64,000 bases of DNA from Paracidovorax sp031843945 (lineage in GTDB: Bacteria; Pseudomonadota; Gammaproteobacteria; Burkholderiales; Burkholderiaceae_C), in assembly GCF_031843945.1 (NCBI RefSeq), contig NZ_JAVTJJ010000002.1, forward strand, positions 496,001-560,000, given 5' to 3'. Positions within the stretch are counted from its first letter, which is position 1; every line of letters begins with the position of its first letter. Shown piece after piece: positions 16,341 through 26,926 of the stretch. The notes beneath the pieces were generated by a model that was not told the origin of the DNA, made no database searches, and was given only the letters and a program-made list of their open reading frames with translations. Both the position numbers and the translations under genes were made by a program.

Positions 16341-17990
16341 TCAGGCCAGCCGCAACGCGTTGGAGAGCGACTCCGGCAATGCCCCGAAGGCCGCCACCTG
16401 AGCGCCCCCTGCAGGCCTCGTCGCCCCTGTGCCATCGCCCAGATCGAACCGCGCCACCGCCTGCGTCAGGCTGCGGGCCTGATCGCGCAGCGATTCGGCG
16501 GCAGCGGTGGATTCCTCCACCAACGCCGCGTTCTGCTGCGTCATCTGATCGAGCTGGCTGACCGACTGGCTGATCTGGCCGATGTTGTCGCTCTGCTCGG
16601 ACGACGCGGCGGTGATCTCGGCAATGATGTCGTGCACCCGGCGCACGCTGCCCACGATCTCCGTCATGGTGGCGCCGGCCTGGCCTACCAGGCGCGAGCC
16701 GCCTTCGACCCGCTCGACCGACGCGGCGATCAGCGTCTTGATTTCCTTGGCGGCCTCGGCCGAACGCTGGGCGAGCGAGCGCACCTCGCTGGCCACCACG
16801 GCAAAGCCGCGGCCCTGCTCGCCCGCACGCGCGGCCTCCACGGCGGCGTTCAGCGCCAGGATGTTGGTCTGGAACGCAATGGAGTCGATCACGCCAGTGA
16901 TGTCACCGATCTTGCGCGAGCTGGCCGCGATCTCACCCATGGTGCTGACCACCTGCGACACCACCGCGCCGCCACGCCCGGCCACTTCGGCGGCCGATGC
17001 GGCGAAGTCGCTGGCTTGGCGCGACGATTGCGCGCTGTTCTGCACGGTGCTGGTCAAGAGCTCCATCGACGAGGCGGCTTCCTGCAGGTTGGCGGCGGTC
17101 TGTTCGGTGCGCTGGCTCAGGTCGTGGTTGCCGCTCGCGATCTCGGTGCTGGCGGTGGAGATGCTGCCCGCTGCCTCCTGCAACTGCCCCACCAGCGAAC
17201 GCAAAGATTGCTGCATCAGCCCCATGGCCGTCACCAACTGGCCCACTTCGTCTTGCTGCAGCGGCCGCACCTCCTGCGACAGGTCGCCGCCGGCGATGCG
17301 CTCGGCCAGGTCGCGCGCCTGGGCCAGCGAACGGGTGATGGAGCGCACGCTGAAGAAGGTGAGCGGTATCAGCACCGCCAGGCCCAGCAGCAGCCCGCCG
17401 GCGATGAGCCCGGCCATGGTGGCGGTGCGCTGCTCCACGCTCTGGCGTGCTTCGTCCATGCGCTGGCGCGCAGTGGCGGCCAGGGTGGCGAAGAGCTGGT
17501 CGGTGGCTTCCATGTGGCCCTTGAGCCGGTCGGCGTAGGCGCCGCCGCCCGCACCGTCGAGTTGCGCGCGCTCGATCTGCTCGAAGACGGGCGAGATGCC
17601 GTCTTCATAGAGCTTGATCTCCGCCAGCGACTTGTCGATGGAGGCCACGAATTCGGCGTCGCCGGATTGCACTTGGCGCACATCGGCCAGGCTCTTACGC
17701 AGGCCGGTCAGCGTCTTGCCCCAGCCTTCGCGCAGCGAGGCCACTTCCACCGAATTGTTGAAGTTGATGATGATGTCTTTTTCGGCCCGCCGCAGAGTAC
17801 CCAGACTGGTGCGCAGATCGGCCATGTCGGTCAGAGTTTGCACCCGCTGCGAGAAAAGCACCTGCAACGTGCCTTGGGTGCGCGCCAAGGCGATGTAACC
17901 CATGGCGCCAATGACGATCAACAAACTCAGCGAAAACACCGTGCCGAAATACAGGCGGGCACGGATGGACAGACGACCCAACGCGTTCAT
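16341..17990 (-). CDS. Methyl-accepting chemotaxis protein
   Basis: The 549-residue chemoreceptor has a first membrane segment at about 12-33, a periplasmic four-helix-bundle sensor domain, a second membrane segment near 190-214, a HAMP linker and a cytoplasmic signalling domain. The hairpin tip is well conserved (IDSIAFQTNILALNAAVEAA, then GEQGRGFAVVASEVR), as is the methylation-helix end DQMTQQNAALVEESTAAAES. It has no CheR-docking pentapeptide. The ligand is unknown. A GAGGAG ribosome site precedes the ATG. It is divergent from a second receptor at 18248 with a 257-bp shared promoter region; no che or flagellar genes are near. Confidence 0.94.
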   Translation of the reverse strand: MNALGRLSIRARLYFGTVFSLSLLIVIGAMGYIALARTQGTLQVLFSQRVQTLTDMADLRTSLGTLRRAEKDIIINFNNSVEVASLREGWGKTLTGLRKSLADVRQVQSGDAEFVASIDKSLAEIKLYEDGISPVFEQIERAQLDGAGGGAYADRLKGHMEATDQLFATLAATARQRMDEARQSVEQRTATMAGLIAGGLLLGLAVLIPLTFFSVRSITRSLAQARDLAERIAGGDLSQEVRPLQQDEVGQLVTAMGLMQQSLRSLVGQLQEAAGSISTASTEIASGNHDLSQRTEQTAANLQEAASSMELLTSTVQNSAQSSRQASDFAASAAEVAGRGGAVVSQVVSTMGEIAASSRKIGDITGVIDSIAFQTNILALNAAVEAARAGEQGRGFAVVASEVRSLAQRSAEAAKEIKTLIAASVERVEGGSRLVGQAGATMTEIVGSVRRVHDIIAEITAASSEQSDNIGQISQSVSQLDQMTQQNAALVEESTAAAESLRDQARSLTQAVARFDLGDGTGATRPAGGAQVAAFGALPESLSNALRLA

Positions 17991-18247
17991 GGCGCTCCTC
18001 GAAAAAGATCAGATGGCTGACATACGCAATAAGCGCGCCATAGCACTTGCACAGCCTTGTGACCAGTGCGGCGCTGTAACTTTATGCTACCCAGCCTTAC
18101 TCGTTTGCACGGGTTGCCCCTGATGGCGCATCGCGGCGAAATAGGTGCCCGGAAACAGCAGGCAAAGCAAACACCTTGTCACAATTCATCGGCACATTGA
18201 AGGACATCGCCGCCGTCGACGCGGCTTCACTGCCCTTTTTTGCTGCC

Positions 18248-19972
18248 ATGACCTTCCTGCACACCTTTCGCGCTGACACAGACTTCTCCACCCCGTTGCA
18301 TCGACCCCACATCGAAGGTGCTGATGCGGCCGACACCAGCCCACGCAGCGGGGCGTCCAAAGGCGGCGGCTCGCTGGGGCGCCGCCTGGTCGGGGTCTTG
18401 TTGGCCGTGCTGGCGCTGAGCCTGGTGGGTTCGGCCATCGGCGGCTGGTCGCTGCAGCGCATTCATGCCTCCACCGACCAGATGGTCGCGCACAGCGTGG
18501 CCAACGAGCGGCTGGTGGCCGACGCATTCCGCCTGCAGGCGATGAACGCCGAGCGCTACAAGGCTGTCGCGCTGAGCTCGGAGCCGGAAGTGGGCGAGAT
18601 TCTGGGCGCGGACATCGCCCGGACCCAGCGGGAATACGACACGCGCATCACCGCCTTGGCGAATCGCCTGACGGCACCCGAAGACACCCAGCAGCTGCAG
18701 CAGGTGCGGGCTGCCGGCGCGGCGTTTCTGCAGGCGCGCACCGAACTGGTGGCCGCACGCGATTCCGGCCTGACCGAGCGCATCCGCAAGGTGTATGGCG
18801 AGCGCTTCCTGCCGGCATCGCAGGCGCTGCTGCAGTCGCTGGACGGACTCACGCAATCGCAGCGGCAGGACATCGACGGCGCAGCCGCCCAGGTGGCCGA
18901 GCTGAGCCGCATGGCGCGGGTGTCGCTGCTGGTCTTCGGCGGCCTGGCGCTGGTGCTGGGCGCCGTGCTGGCCCTGTGGCTGGTGCGCAGCATCACGCGG
19001 CCCATCGCCCTGGCGGGTGCCACCGCCGACCGAGTGGCCGGGTTCGATCTGCGCCACGACATTGCCGGACACCAGCGCGACGAGACCGGCCGCATGCTCA
19101 CATCGCTCTCGATCATGCAGTCGGCGTTGCGCGCGCTGGTGGGCCAGGTGAGCCAATCGGTGCAGAACATTCGCACCGCCTCCACCGAGATCGCCAACGG
19201 CAACGCAGAGTTGTCGCAACGCACCGAAGCCACGGCCGCCAGCCTGCAGGAAACCGCCGCCGCGCTCGAGCATGTGACCCGCAAGGTGCGCGAGTCGGAG
19301 GACACCACCCAGCGCACCGAGGCACTGGCCGCGCAGGCCGCCGAAGTGGCCCTGGCGGGCAGTGGCGTGGTGACCCAGGTGGTGGGCACGATGGAGCAGA
19401 TATCGCGCAGCGCGCACCGCATTGCCGACATCACGGGCGTGATCGATTCCATCGCCTTCCAGACCAACATCCTCGCGCTGAACGCCGCCGTGGAGGCAGC
19501 CCGCGCTGGCGAGCAGGGCCGGGGCTTCGCGGTGGTGGCGAGCGAGGTGCGCACGCTGGCCACGCGGTCGGCCGAGGCCGCGCGCGAGATCAAGTCGCTG
19601 ATCGCCACATCGGTGCAGCAGGTGGAAGGCGGCTCGCGCCTGGCGGGCGAAGCGGGCCGTACGATGGGCCAGGTGGTGGCATCCATCCAGCAGGCAGCAC
19701 ACACGATGGTGGAGATCAAGGCCGCGCACCAGGCCCAGAACGAGGACATCGCATCGATCCACGGCGCCATGTCGCGCCTGGACGAAATGACCCAGCAGAA
19801 CGCAGCGCTGGTGGAGGAATCGGCCGCGGCGGCCGACAGCCTGCGCGGCCAGGCGCAGGAACTGTCGGCACTGGTCAGCCGCTTTGTGCTGCCAGGCCGC
19901 GCCGAGGCCGTGGGCAACGCTGCCGCGCCCTTGCTTCGAGTCGCCCGACAGCCCTTGCTCGCAGCGGTCTGA
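18248..19972 (+). CDS. Methyl-accepting chemotaxis protein
   Basis: The ATG at 18248 gives 574 residues; an alternative TTG at 18176 would add 24 residues with no homology. A cytosolic leader of about 45 residues precedes membrane segment one (LVGVLLAVLALSLVGSAIGG). A helical periplasmic domain follows, then a second membrane segment (VSLLVFGGLALVLGAVLALW), HAMP, and the standard signalling hairpin (FQTNILALNAAVEAARAGEQ). The signalling half is nearly the same as in the divergent neighbour at 16341-17990, while the sensor regions differ, as expected for duplicated receptors with different inputs. It ends 8 bp before the thiC stop, convergent. Confidence 0.93.
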   Translation: MTFLHTFRADTDFSTPLHRPHIEGADAADTSPRSGASKGGGSLGRRLVGVLLAVLALSLVGSAIGGWSLQRIHASTDQMVAHSVANERLVADAFRLQAMNAERYKAVALSSEPEVGEILGADIARTQREYDTRITALANRLTAPEDTQQLQQVRAAGAAFLQARTELVAARDSGLTERIRKVYGERFLPASQALLQSLDGLTQSQRQDIDGAAAQVAELSRMARVSLLVFGGLALVLGAVLALWLVRSITRPIALAGATADRVAGFDLRHDIAGHQRDETGRMLTSLSIMQSALRALVGQVSQSVQNIRTASTEIANGNAELSQRTEATAASLQETAAALEHVTRKVRESEDTTQRTEALAAQAAEVALAGSGVVTQVVGTMEQISRSAHRIADITGVIDSIAFQTNILALNAAVEAARAGEQGRGFAVVASEVRTLATRSAEAAREIKSLIATSVQQVEGGSRLAGEAGRTMGQVVASIQQAAHTMVEIKAAHQAQNEDIASIHGAMSRLDEMTQQNAALVEESAAAADSLRGQAQELSALVSRFVLPGRAEAVGNAAAPLLRVARQPLLAAV

Positions 19973-19980
19973 GCAGGCTC

Positions 19981-21825
<1,845 letters not shown>

Positions 21826-21963
21826 AGGGGCACTTTTCCTCACGTGTGGATAAATCCAAGTGCTCCGCCATGGGCCGCCCTGCCCGCCCGCATGCGGCAA
21901 GGCGCCATGGCCCTGAAATGTGGGCATGGCGCCGTGCGCACGCGGTGACGCGGGCCTGTCGAC

Positions 21964-22060
21964 TGCAGCTCTTCTTACGCTGGTACTAACCAGATCAAGT
22001 TCGCGGTTCCGGCGATCAATTTCGCCGTCTCAGCACGCACACGTGCACCCCGGAGCAGGG
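21964..22060 (-). ncRNA. TPP riboswitch (THI element) upstream of thiC
   Basis: On the minus strand the conserved THI blocks occur in order: CTCCGGGGTGCACGTG, GTGCTGAGACGGCG, a variable stem (GGCGAAATTGATCGCC), then GAACTTGATCTGGTTAGTAC and CAGCGTAAGAAGAGC. CTGAGA and CTGGTTAGTACCAGCG are the two strands that bind the pyrimidine and pyrophosphate of TPP. The outer stem can close by pairing GCTC with GAGC. The element ends about 140 nt before the thiC start, leaving room for an expression platform acting by transcription termination or by masking the ribosome site. Confidence 0.93.
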
Positions 22061-22120
22061 GCGAGTATAGGCGTGTGCGGTGCGGGAAGCCAGACCTGCC
22101 CGCCAGCCAGCGCAGTGCTG

Positions 22121-22297
22121 TCAGACGATGCGCTCGAGGATCAGCACAGCGAAGAAAAAGAGCGCGGCGATCACCGTCCACTTGAGCACCAGAAGGCCGA
22201 AGCGGCGATAGCGCAGCTGCCCCGTGCCCACGTAGAACAGGAACGACACGCCCGAGGTGAGCAGGAGCAGGGTGACGATCCAGCGGAAGATCAGCAT
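22121..22297 (-). CDS. Small two-helix membrane protein downstream of lpxC
   Basis: This 58-residue frame was found by reading the minus strand by eye: MLIFRWIVTLLLLTSGVSFL, a short polar turn with GQLRYRRFG, then LVLKWTVIAALFFFAVLILE and RIV. It has two clear hydrophobic helices joined by a basic loop, a composition unlikely by chance in non-coding DNA. It lies 28 bp downstream of lpxC in the same direction and may be the last gene of that unit, just ahead of the thiC leader. I do not recognise a named family; function unknown. Confidence 0.72.
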   Translation of the reverse strand: MLIFRWIVTLLLLTSGVSFLFYVGTGQLRYRRFGLLVLKWTVIAALFFFAVLILERIV

Positions 22298-22325
22298 GCC
22301 GCGTGTGCCCGATGCCTAGACCTGC

Positions 22326-23249
22326 TCACCAGGCGCGCGCCAGCTGCAGGAAACCGGCTGGCGCGTGGCGCTCGTTTTCAAAGGTGGTGATTTCCCAGGC
22401 GTCTTTTTGCGCCAGCAGCTCGCGGAGCAGCAGGTTGTTCAACGCGTGGCCCGCACGGAAAGCGCTGTACGCCGCCAGCAGCGGTTTGCCCACGATGTAC
22501 AGATCGCCAATGGCATCGAGGATCTTGTGCTTCACGAACTCGTCGTCGTAGCGCAGGCCGTCCACGTTCAGCACCTTGTAGTCGTCCATGACGATGGCGT
22601 TGTCCAGCCCGCCGCCCAGCGCCAGGCCGCTGGCACGCATCATCTCCACGTCCTTGGTGAAGCCGAAGGTGCGCGCGCGGGCGATGTCCCGGGTGTAGTT
22701 GCCGGCCCCCAAGTCGAACTCCACGCTCTGCCCGGTCGAATCGACGGCCGGGTGGGCGAAGTCGATCTCGAAGCGCAGCTTGAAGCCGTGGTACGGGTCG
22801 AGCCGCGCCCATTTCAGGCCGGCACCCTCACCCTGTCGAATCTCGATGGGGCGCGTCACGCGGATGAAACGCTTGGGCGCGTTCTGCAGCTCGACCCCTG
22901 CGCTCTGCAGCAAAAAGACGAACGAGGCCGATGAACCGTCGAGGATGGGCACCTCTTCGGCGGTAATGTCGATGTAGAGATTGTCCAGCCCCAGGCCCGC
23001 ACAGGCCGACATGAGGTGCTCCACCGTGTGCACCTTGGCGCCACCCACGCCGATGGTGGAGGCCATGCGCGTATCCACCACGGCTTCGGCGGTGATGGGG
23101 ATGTCCACCGGCTCGGGTAGATCCACACGGCGGAACACGATGCCCGTGTCCGGCTGGGCCGGGCGCAACGTCAACTCGACCCGCTGGCCGCTGTGCAGGC
23201 CCACGCCCACGGCGCGGGTCAGGGTTTTGATCGTGCGTTGCTGGAGCAT
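22326..23249 (-). CDS. lpxC: UDP-3-O-acyl-N-acetylglucosamine deacetylase
   Basis: LpxC is the zinc deacetylase that commits UDP-GlcNAc to lipid A synthesis in the cytosol. The 307-residue protein shows the metal and catalytic residues: TVEHLMSACAGLGLDN near 74-89 (His ligand and the catalytic Glu region) and the C-terminal KHKILDAIGDL (His and Asp ligands). It is the last classical gene of the dcw cluster, separated from ftsZ by 169 bp that contain a terminator-like hairpin (23347-23380), so it probably has its own promoter at 23250-23346. Confidence 0.97.
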   Translation of the reverse strand: MLQQRTIKTLTRAVGVGLHSGQRVELTLRPAQPDTGIVFRRVDLPEPVDIPITAEAVVDTRMASTIGVGGAKVHTVEHLMSACAGLGLDNLYIDITAEEVPILDGSSASFVFLLQSAGVELQNAPKRFIRVTRPIEIRQGEGAGLKWARLDPYHGFKLRFEIDFAHPAVDSTGQSVEFDLGAGNYTRDIARARTFGFTKDVEMMRASGLALGGGLDNAIVMDDYKVLNVDGLRYDDEFVKHKILDAIGDLYIVGKPLLAAYSAFRAGHALNNLLLRELLAQKDAWEITTFENERHAPAGFLQLARAW

Positions 23250-23346
23250 CCGGCGATTTTAGGGTGCGCAGCACTGCTCTGGTGCATATCCGCAGCTATG
23301 GAAGTGATAGGTTGCCACCGGCCCGGAAGTCAGAACAACTCCATGG

Positions 23347-23380
23347 AAAAAGCCGCCGGCTCCTGGAAGAACACGGCGGC
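23347..23380 (-). terminator. Rho-independent terminator after ftsZ
   Basis: Read on the minus strand: GCCGCCG, a loop of about 15 nt (TGTTCTTCCAGGAGC), CGGCGGC, then TTTTT. The 7-bp all-GC stem followed by five Ts is a classical intrinsic terminator. It lies about 40-70 bp beyond the ftsZ stop and before lpxC, so it should uncouple lpxC from the division genes. Confidence 0.8.
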
Positions 23381-23418
23381 TTGGTTGGCGCTTGACTGGC
23401 GCCCGCAGGCGCCATGGG

Positions 23419-24648
23419 TCAGTCAGCCTGCTTGCGCAGGAAGGCCGGGATTTCCAGGTCGTCCATGCCGCCGGACGAGAGCGCGTCCACACGGGCCGCG
23501 GCCTGCGTGCGGTTGGTGCGCCACACGCTGGGCACGGACATGTTGCCGTAGTCCGCCTGCGAGGCGCCGCCCATCAGGCCGCCGGCCATGCCGACTGCCG
23601 AGCCCGCCATGGGCATCTGGTAGGCGACGTTGTCGGTACCCGTGCGCAGGCCGCCCTGCACCACCGAGATGGGCTGGCGGCGTGCGTTGGCACGCGAGAG
23701 GCCCGTGGCCACCACGGTCACACGGATCTCGTCGCCCAGGCTGTCGTCGTAGGCAGCGCCGTAGATGACGTGCGCATCGGGCGATGCGTAGGCGTTGATG
23801 GTGCTCATCGCCAGGCGCGATTCCGACAGCTTCAGGCTGCCCTTGGCGGCCGTCACCAGCACCAGCACGCCCTTGGCGCCCGACAGGTCGATGCCTTCGA
23901 GCAGCGGGCAGGCCACGGCCTGCTCGGCAGCGATGCGGGCGCGGTCAGGGCCGCTGGCCGTGGCCGTGCCCATCATGGCCTTGCCGGGCTCGCCCATGAC
24001 GGTGCGCACGTCTTCGAAGTCGACGTTCACGTGGCCGTATTCATTGATGATCTCGGCGATGCCGCCCACGGCGTTCTTCAGCACGTCGTTGGCATGCGCA
24101 AAGGCTTCGTCCTGGCTGATGTCGTCGCCCAGCACTTCGAGCAGCTTTTCGTTCAGCACCACGATCAGCGAGTCGACGTTGGCTTCCAGCTCGGCCAGGC
24201 CGTCGTCGGCGTTCTTCATGCGGCGGCCGCCCTCCCAGTCGAAGGGCTTGGTGACCACGCCCACGGTGAGAATGCCCATTTCCTTGGCCACGCGGGCGAT
24301 GACCGGCGCAGCGCCCGTGCCCGTGCCGCCGCCCATGCCGGCCGTGATGAACAGCATGTGCGCGCCGGCAATCGCCTGGCGGATGTCTTCCTGCGCGCCT
24401 TCAGCAGCTTCGCGCGCTTTTTCAGGCTTGCTGCCGGCGCCCAGGCCGCTGTGACCCAGTTGAATCGTGCGGTGCGCCGAGCTGCGCGTGAGCGCCTGCG
24501 CGTCGGTGTTCGCACAGACGAACTCCACGCCCTGCACGTTGCGCATGATCATGTGTTCCACGGCATTGCCGCCGCCGCCGCCAACGCCGATCACCTTGAT
24601 CTGGGTGCCCTGGTTGAACTCTTCGACTTCAATCATTTCGATGGACAT
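23419..24648 (-). CDS. ftsZ: Cell division GTPase FtsZ
   Basis: FtsZ polymerises into the Z ring that organises septum formation. The 409-residue protein has the tubulin signature GMGGGTGTGAAP near 101-112, the N-terminal GGGGGNAVEHM nucleotide loop, and the T7-loop region EGIDLSGAKGVL. A variable, glycine- and alanine-rich linker leads to the C-terminal peptide DDLEIPAFLRKQAD, which binds FtsA and other partners. It is separated from ftsA by 181 bp, the largest gap within the minus-strand division genes, which may hold a dedicated promoter. An intrinsic terminator follows. Confidence 0.98.
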   Translation of the reverse strand: MSIEMIEVEEFNQGTQIKVIGVGGGGGNAVEHMIMRNVQGVEFVCANTDAQALTRSSAHRTIQLGHSGLGAGSKPEKAREAAEGAQEDIRQAIAGAHMLFITAGMGGGTGTGAAPVIARVAKEMGILTVGVVTKPFDWEGGRRMKNADDGLAELEANVDSLIVVLNEKLLEVLGDDISQDEAFAHANDVLKNAVGGIAEIINEYGHVNVDFEDVRTVMGEPGKAMMGTATASGPDRARIAAEQAVACPLLEGIDLSGAKGVLVLVTAAKGSLKLSESRLAMSTINAYASPDAHVIYGAAYDDSLGDEIRVTVVATGLSRANARRQPISVVQGGLRTGTDNVAYQMPMAGSAVGMAGGLMGGASQADYGNMSVPSVWRTNRTQAAARVDALSSGGMDDLEIPAFLRKQAD

Positions 24649-24829
24649 GTGGTGCTCCTGGTCTTTTCACGTAAGTGGGTGGGTGGCCGGGGCCACTCCG
24701 ATAGGGTTTGAATGGGGTATAGCAATCGAAAACAAGGCCGACGAAGGCGGCGGGCCGGTGCTTCGCCATCGGTCTCGCGTCCGCGCATGGGGGCTCCCTC
24801 GGGCAAGCCAGAGCAGGCGGTGTGCCATG

Positions 24830-26059
24830 TCAGAAATTCCCCACGATGAAGTCCTTGAACCGGCCGAAGGCGGTCTTCACAGAGCCGCTTTTTTGGGCCA
24901 CCTTGAAGCCGCGCAGGCGTGCCAGCCGAGCCTCTTCAAGCAAACCCATGACGGTAGCAGCACGGGCCTGGGCCACCATGTCAGACAAGGCGCTGGAATA
25001 CTTCGGAACGCCACGGCGCACGGGTTTCAAAAAGATGTCTTCGGCCAGCTCGACCATGCCCGGCATGACGGCACTGCCGCCCGTGAGCACGATGCCCGAC
25101 GACAACACTTCTTCGTAGCCGGACTCGCGAATGACCTGCTGCACCAGCGAGAAAATCTCTTCCACGCGCGGCTCGATCACGCCGGCCAACGCCTGCTTGC
25201 TGAGCATGCGCGGGCTGCGGTCGCCCAGGCCAGGCACTTCCACCTGCGCCTCGGGGTCGGCCAGCAACTGCTTGGCATAGCCGCTCTCGACCTTGATGTC
25301 TTCCGCGTCCTTGGTCGGCGTGCGCAGGGCCATGGCGATGTCGCTGGTGATCAGGTCACCGGCGATCGGGATCACGGCCGTGTGGCGGATCGCGCCGCCG
25401 GTGAAGATCGCCACGTCGGTCGTGCCGGCGCCGATGTCCACCACCGCCACGCCCAGTTCGCGCTCGTCGTCGGTCAGCACCGCCTGGCTGGAGGCCAGCG
25501 GGTTCAGCATGAGCTGCTCGACTTCGAGCCCGCAGCGGCGCACGCACTTGATGATGTTCTCGGCCGCGCTCTGCGCACCGGTCACGATGTGGATCTTGGC
25601 TTCCAGGCGAATGCCGCTCATGCCGATGGGCTCGCGCACGTCCTGCCCGTCGATCACGAATTCCTGAGGCTCCACCAGCAGCAGGCGCTGGTCGCTGGAG
25701 ATGTTGATGGCCTTGGCCGTCTCCACCACGCGCGCTACGTCAGCCTGCGTGACTTCCTTGTCTTTCACCGCCACCATGCCGCTCGAATTGAGGCCGCGAA
25801 TGTGGCTGCCGGTGATGCCGGTGTAGACGCGCTGGATCTTGCAGTCGGCCATCAGCTCAGCCTCTTTCAGCGCCTGCTGAATGCTCTGCACCGTGGCGTC
25901 GATGTTGACGACCACGCCGCGCTTCAAACCGTTGCTGGGGGCCACGCCCAGCCCTGCCAGCTTCAGCTCGCCATTGGGCAGCACCTCGGCGACCACGGCC
26001 ATCACCTTGGCAGTGCCAATGTCCAGCCCGACGACCACATCTTTGTATTCTCTTGCCAT
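24830..26059 (-). CDS. ftsA: Cell division protein FtsA
   Basis: FtsA is the actin-like ATPase that tethers FtsZ to the membrane and recruits later division proteins. The 409-residue protein begins with the phosphate-binding strand VVVGLDIGTAKVMA and has the second phosphate loop VVDIGAGTTDVAIF and adenosine motif GIVLTGGSAVMPGM. The C-terminal amphipathic helix FGRFKDFIVGNF, the membrane-targeting sequence, is intact. It lies 15 bp downstream of ftsQ in the same operon. Confidence 0.97.
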   Translation of the reverse strand: MAREYKDVVVGLDIGTAKVMAVVAEVLPNGELKLAGLGVAPSNGLKRGVVVNIDATVQSIQQALKEAELMADCKIQRVYTGITGSHIRGLNSSGMVAVKDKEVTQADVARVVETAKAINISSDQRLLLVEPQEFVIDGQDVREPIGMSGIRLEAKIHIVTGAQSAAENIIKCVRRCGLEVEQLMLNPLASSQAVLTDDERELGVAVVDIGAGTTDVAIFTGGAIRHTAVIPIAGDLITSDIAMALRTPTKDAEDIKVESGYAKQLLADPEAQVEVPGLGDRSPRMLSKQALAGVIEPRVEEIFSLVQQVIRESGYEEVLSSGIVLTGGSAVMPGMVELAEDIFLKPVRRGVPKYSSALSDMVAQARAATVMGLLEEARLARLRGFKVAQKSGSVKTAFGRFKDFIVGNF

Positions 26060-26074
26060 ATCTGTGTCCTGCCC

Positions 26075-26926
26075 TCAGCGGGTCTGCCCTGTTGTTCTTG
26101 CCGGAGTGGCGGGCCGCGCGCGCGCCGCGGGGCGGGGTGCGGGCCGCGCCGCCATCTCGGCCGTGACGGTGCTCACGCCGCGCAGGCGCAGCGCATAGCC
26201 TCCGTCGTGCCGCAGATCGGCCGTTTCCAGTGCGTCCACGCGGCGCCCCTGTTGCGCAGCCACCTGCGGCAAGGTTTGCACGAACCGCTGCGCGCGCTGC
26301 AGCACCTCGGTGTTGGGTCCACCGCCCAGTTCCACCACGGCTCCGCCCTCCAGCGTCACGCGCCAGCCGCCGCGCCCGGTCAATTCCAGCACGTCGATGT
26401 CATGGCCCAGCGGCTCGAACACCGGCACGAGGCTGCGCACCATCTGCAGCACTTCCATCGACCGACCCTCGGGGCCGATCAGGCGCGGCAGGTCGTCGCC
26501 GTCCAGGTCGTCGTTGTTGGCTTCGAAGACATCGCCCCCGCTGTCCACCAGCGTGGTACCGCCTTCAGCGCCCCAGAAGGCGGCGGCTTGGTGTTCCTGC
26601 AGCTCCACCCGCAGGCTGTTCGGGAATTCGCGCCGCACCATCGCACTGCGCACCCACGGCACCTGCTCGAACGCTTCGCGCACGGCCTGCAGGTCCACGG
26701 TGAAGAAGTTGCCCACCAGGTGCGGGCCGACGTTGGCCCGCAACGTGACAGGGTTGTTGTGTACCAGTTCGCCCTGCACCACGATGCGGCCAATGGAGAA
26801 CATCGGCAACCGCAGCAGCCAGGAGCCACCCGCCACCAGCACGAGCGCGGCGCAGCCCACGAACAGGGCCGTGGCGGTCCAGTTCATGAGCTTGACGTCG
26901 AACGGTGCGGGCAGCGCGGGGTTCAT
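26075..26926 (-). CDS. ftsQ: Cell division protein FtsQ
   Basis: FtsQ is a bitopic divisome protein that recruits FtsB, FtsL, FtsW and FtsI. The start at 26926 gives 283 residues and overlaps the ddl stop by ATGA; the frame is open upstream, inside ddl. Features are a short cytosolic tail, one membrane segment at about 14-36, a POTRA domain beginning FSIGRIVVQGELVHNNP, and the FtsQ beta domain with PWVRSAMVRREFPNSLRVEL. The C-terminal 30 residues are rich in Ala, Arg and Pro, an extension typical of Burkholderiales. ftsA follows after 15 bp. Confidence 0.94.
   Translation of the reverse strand: MNPALPAPFDVKLMNWTATALFVGCAALVLVAGGSWLLRLPMFSIGRIVVQGELVHNNPVTLRANVGPHLVGNFFTVDLQAVREAFEQVPWVRSAMVRREFPNSLRVELQEHQAAAFWGAEGGTTLVDSGGDVFEANNDDLDGDDLPRLIGPEGRSMEVLQMVRSLVPVFEPLGHDIDVLELTGRGGWRVTLEGGAVVELGGGPNTEVLQRAQRFVQTLPQVAAQQGRRVDALETADLRHDGGYALRLRGVSTVTAEMAARPAPRPAARARPATPARTTGQTR

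Noticed and set aside
23291..23314. Half-copy of the palindromic repeat between lpxC and ftsZ (GCAGCTATGGAAGTGATAG)
   Set aside because: Only one arm is similar and the AGCGCTT core is absent; it is too short to separate from chance.
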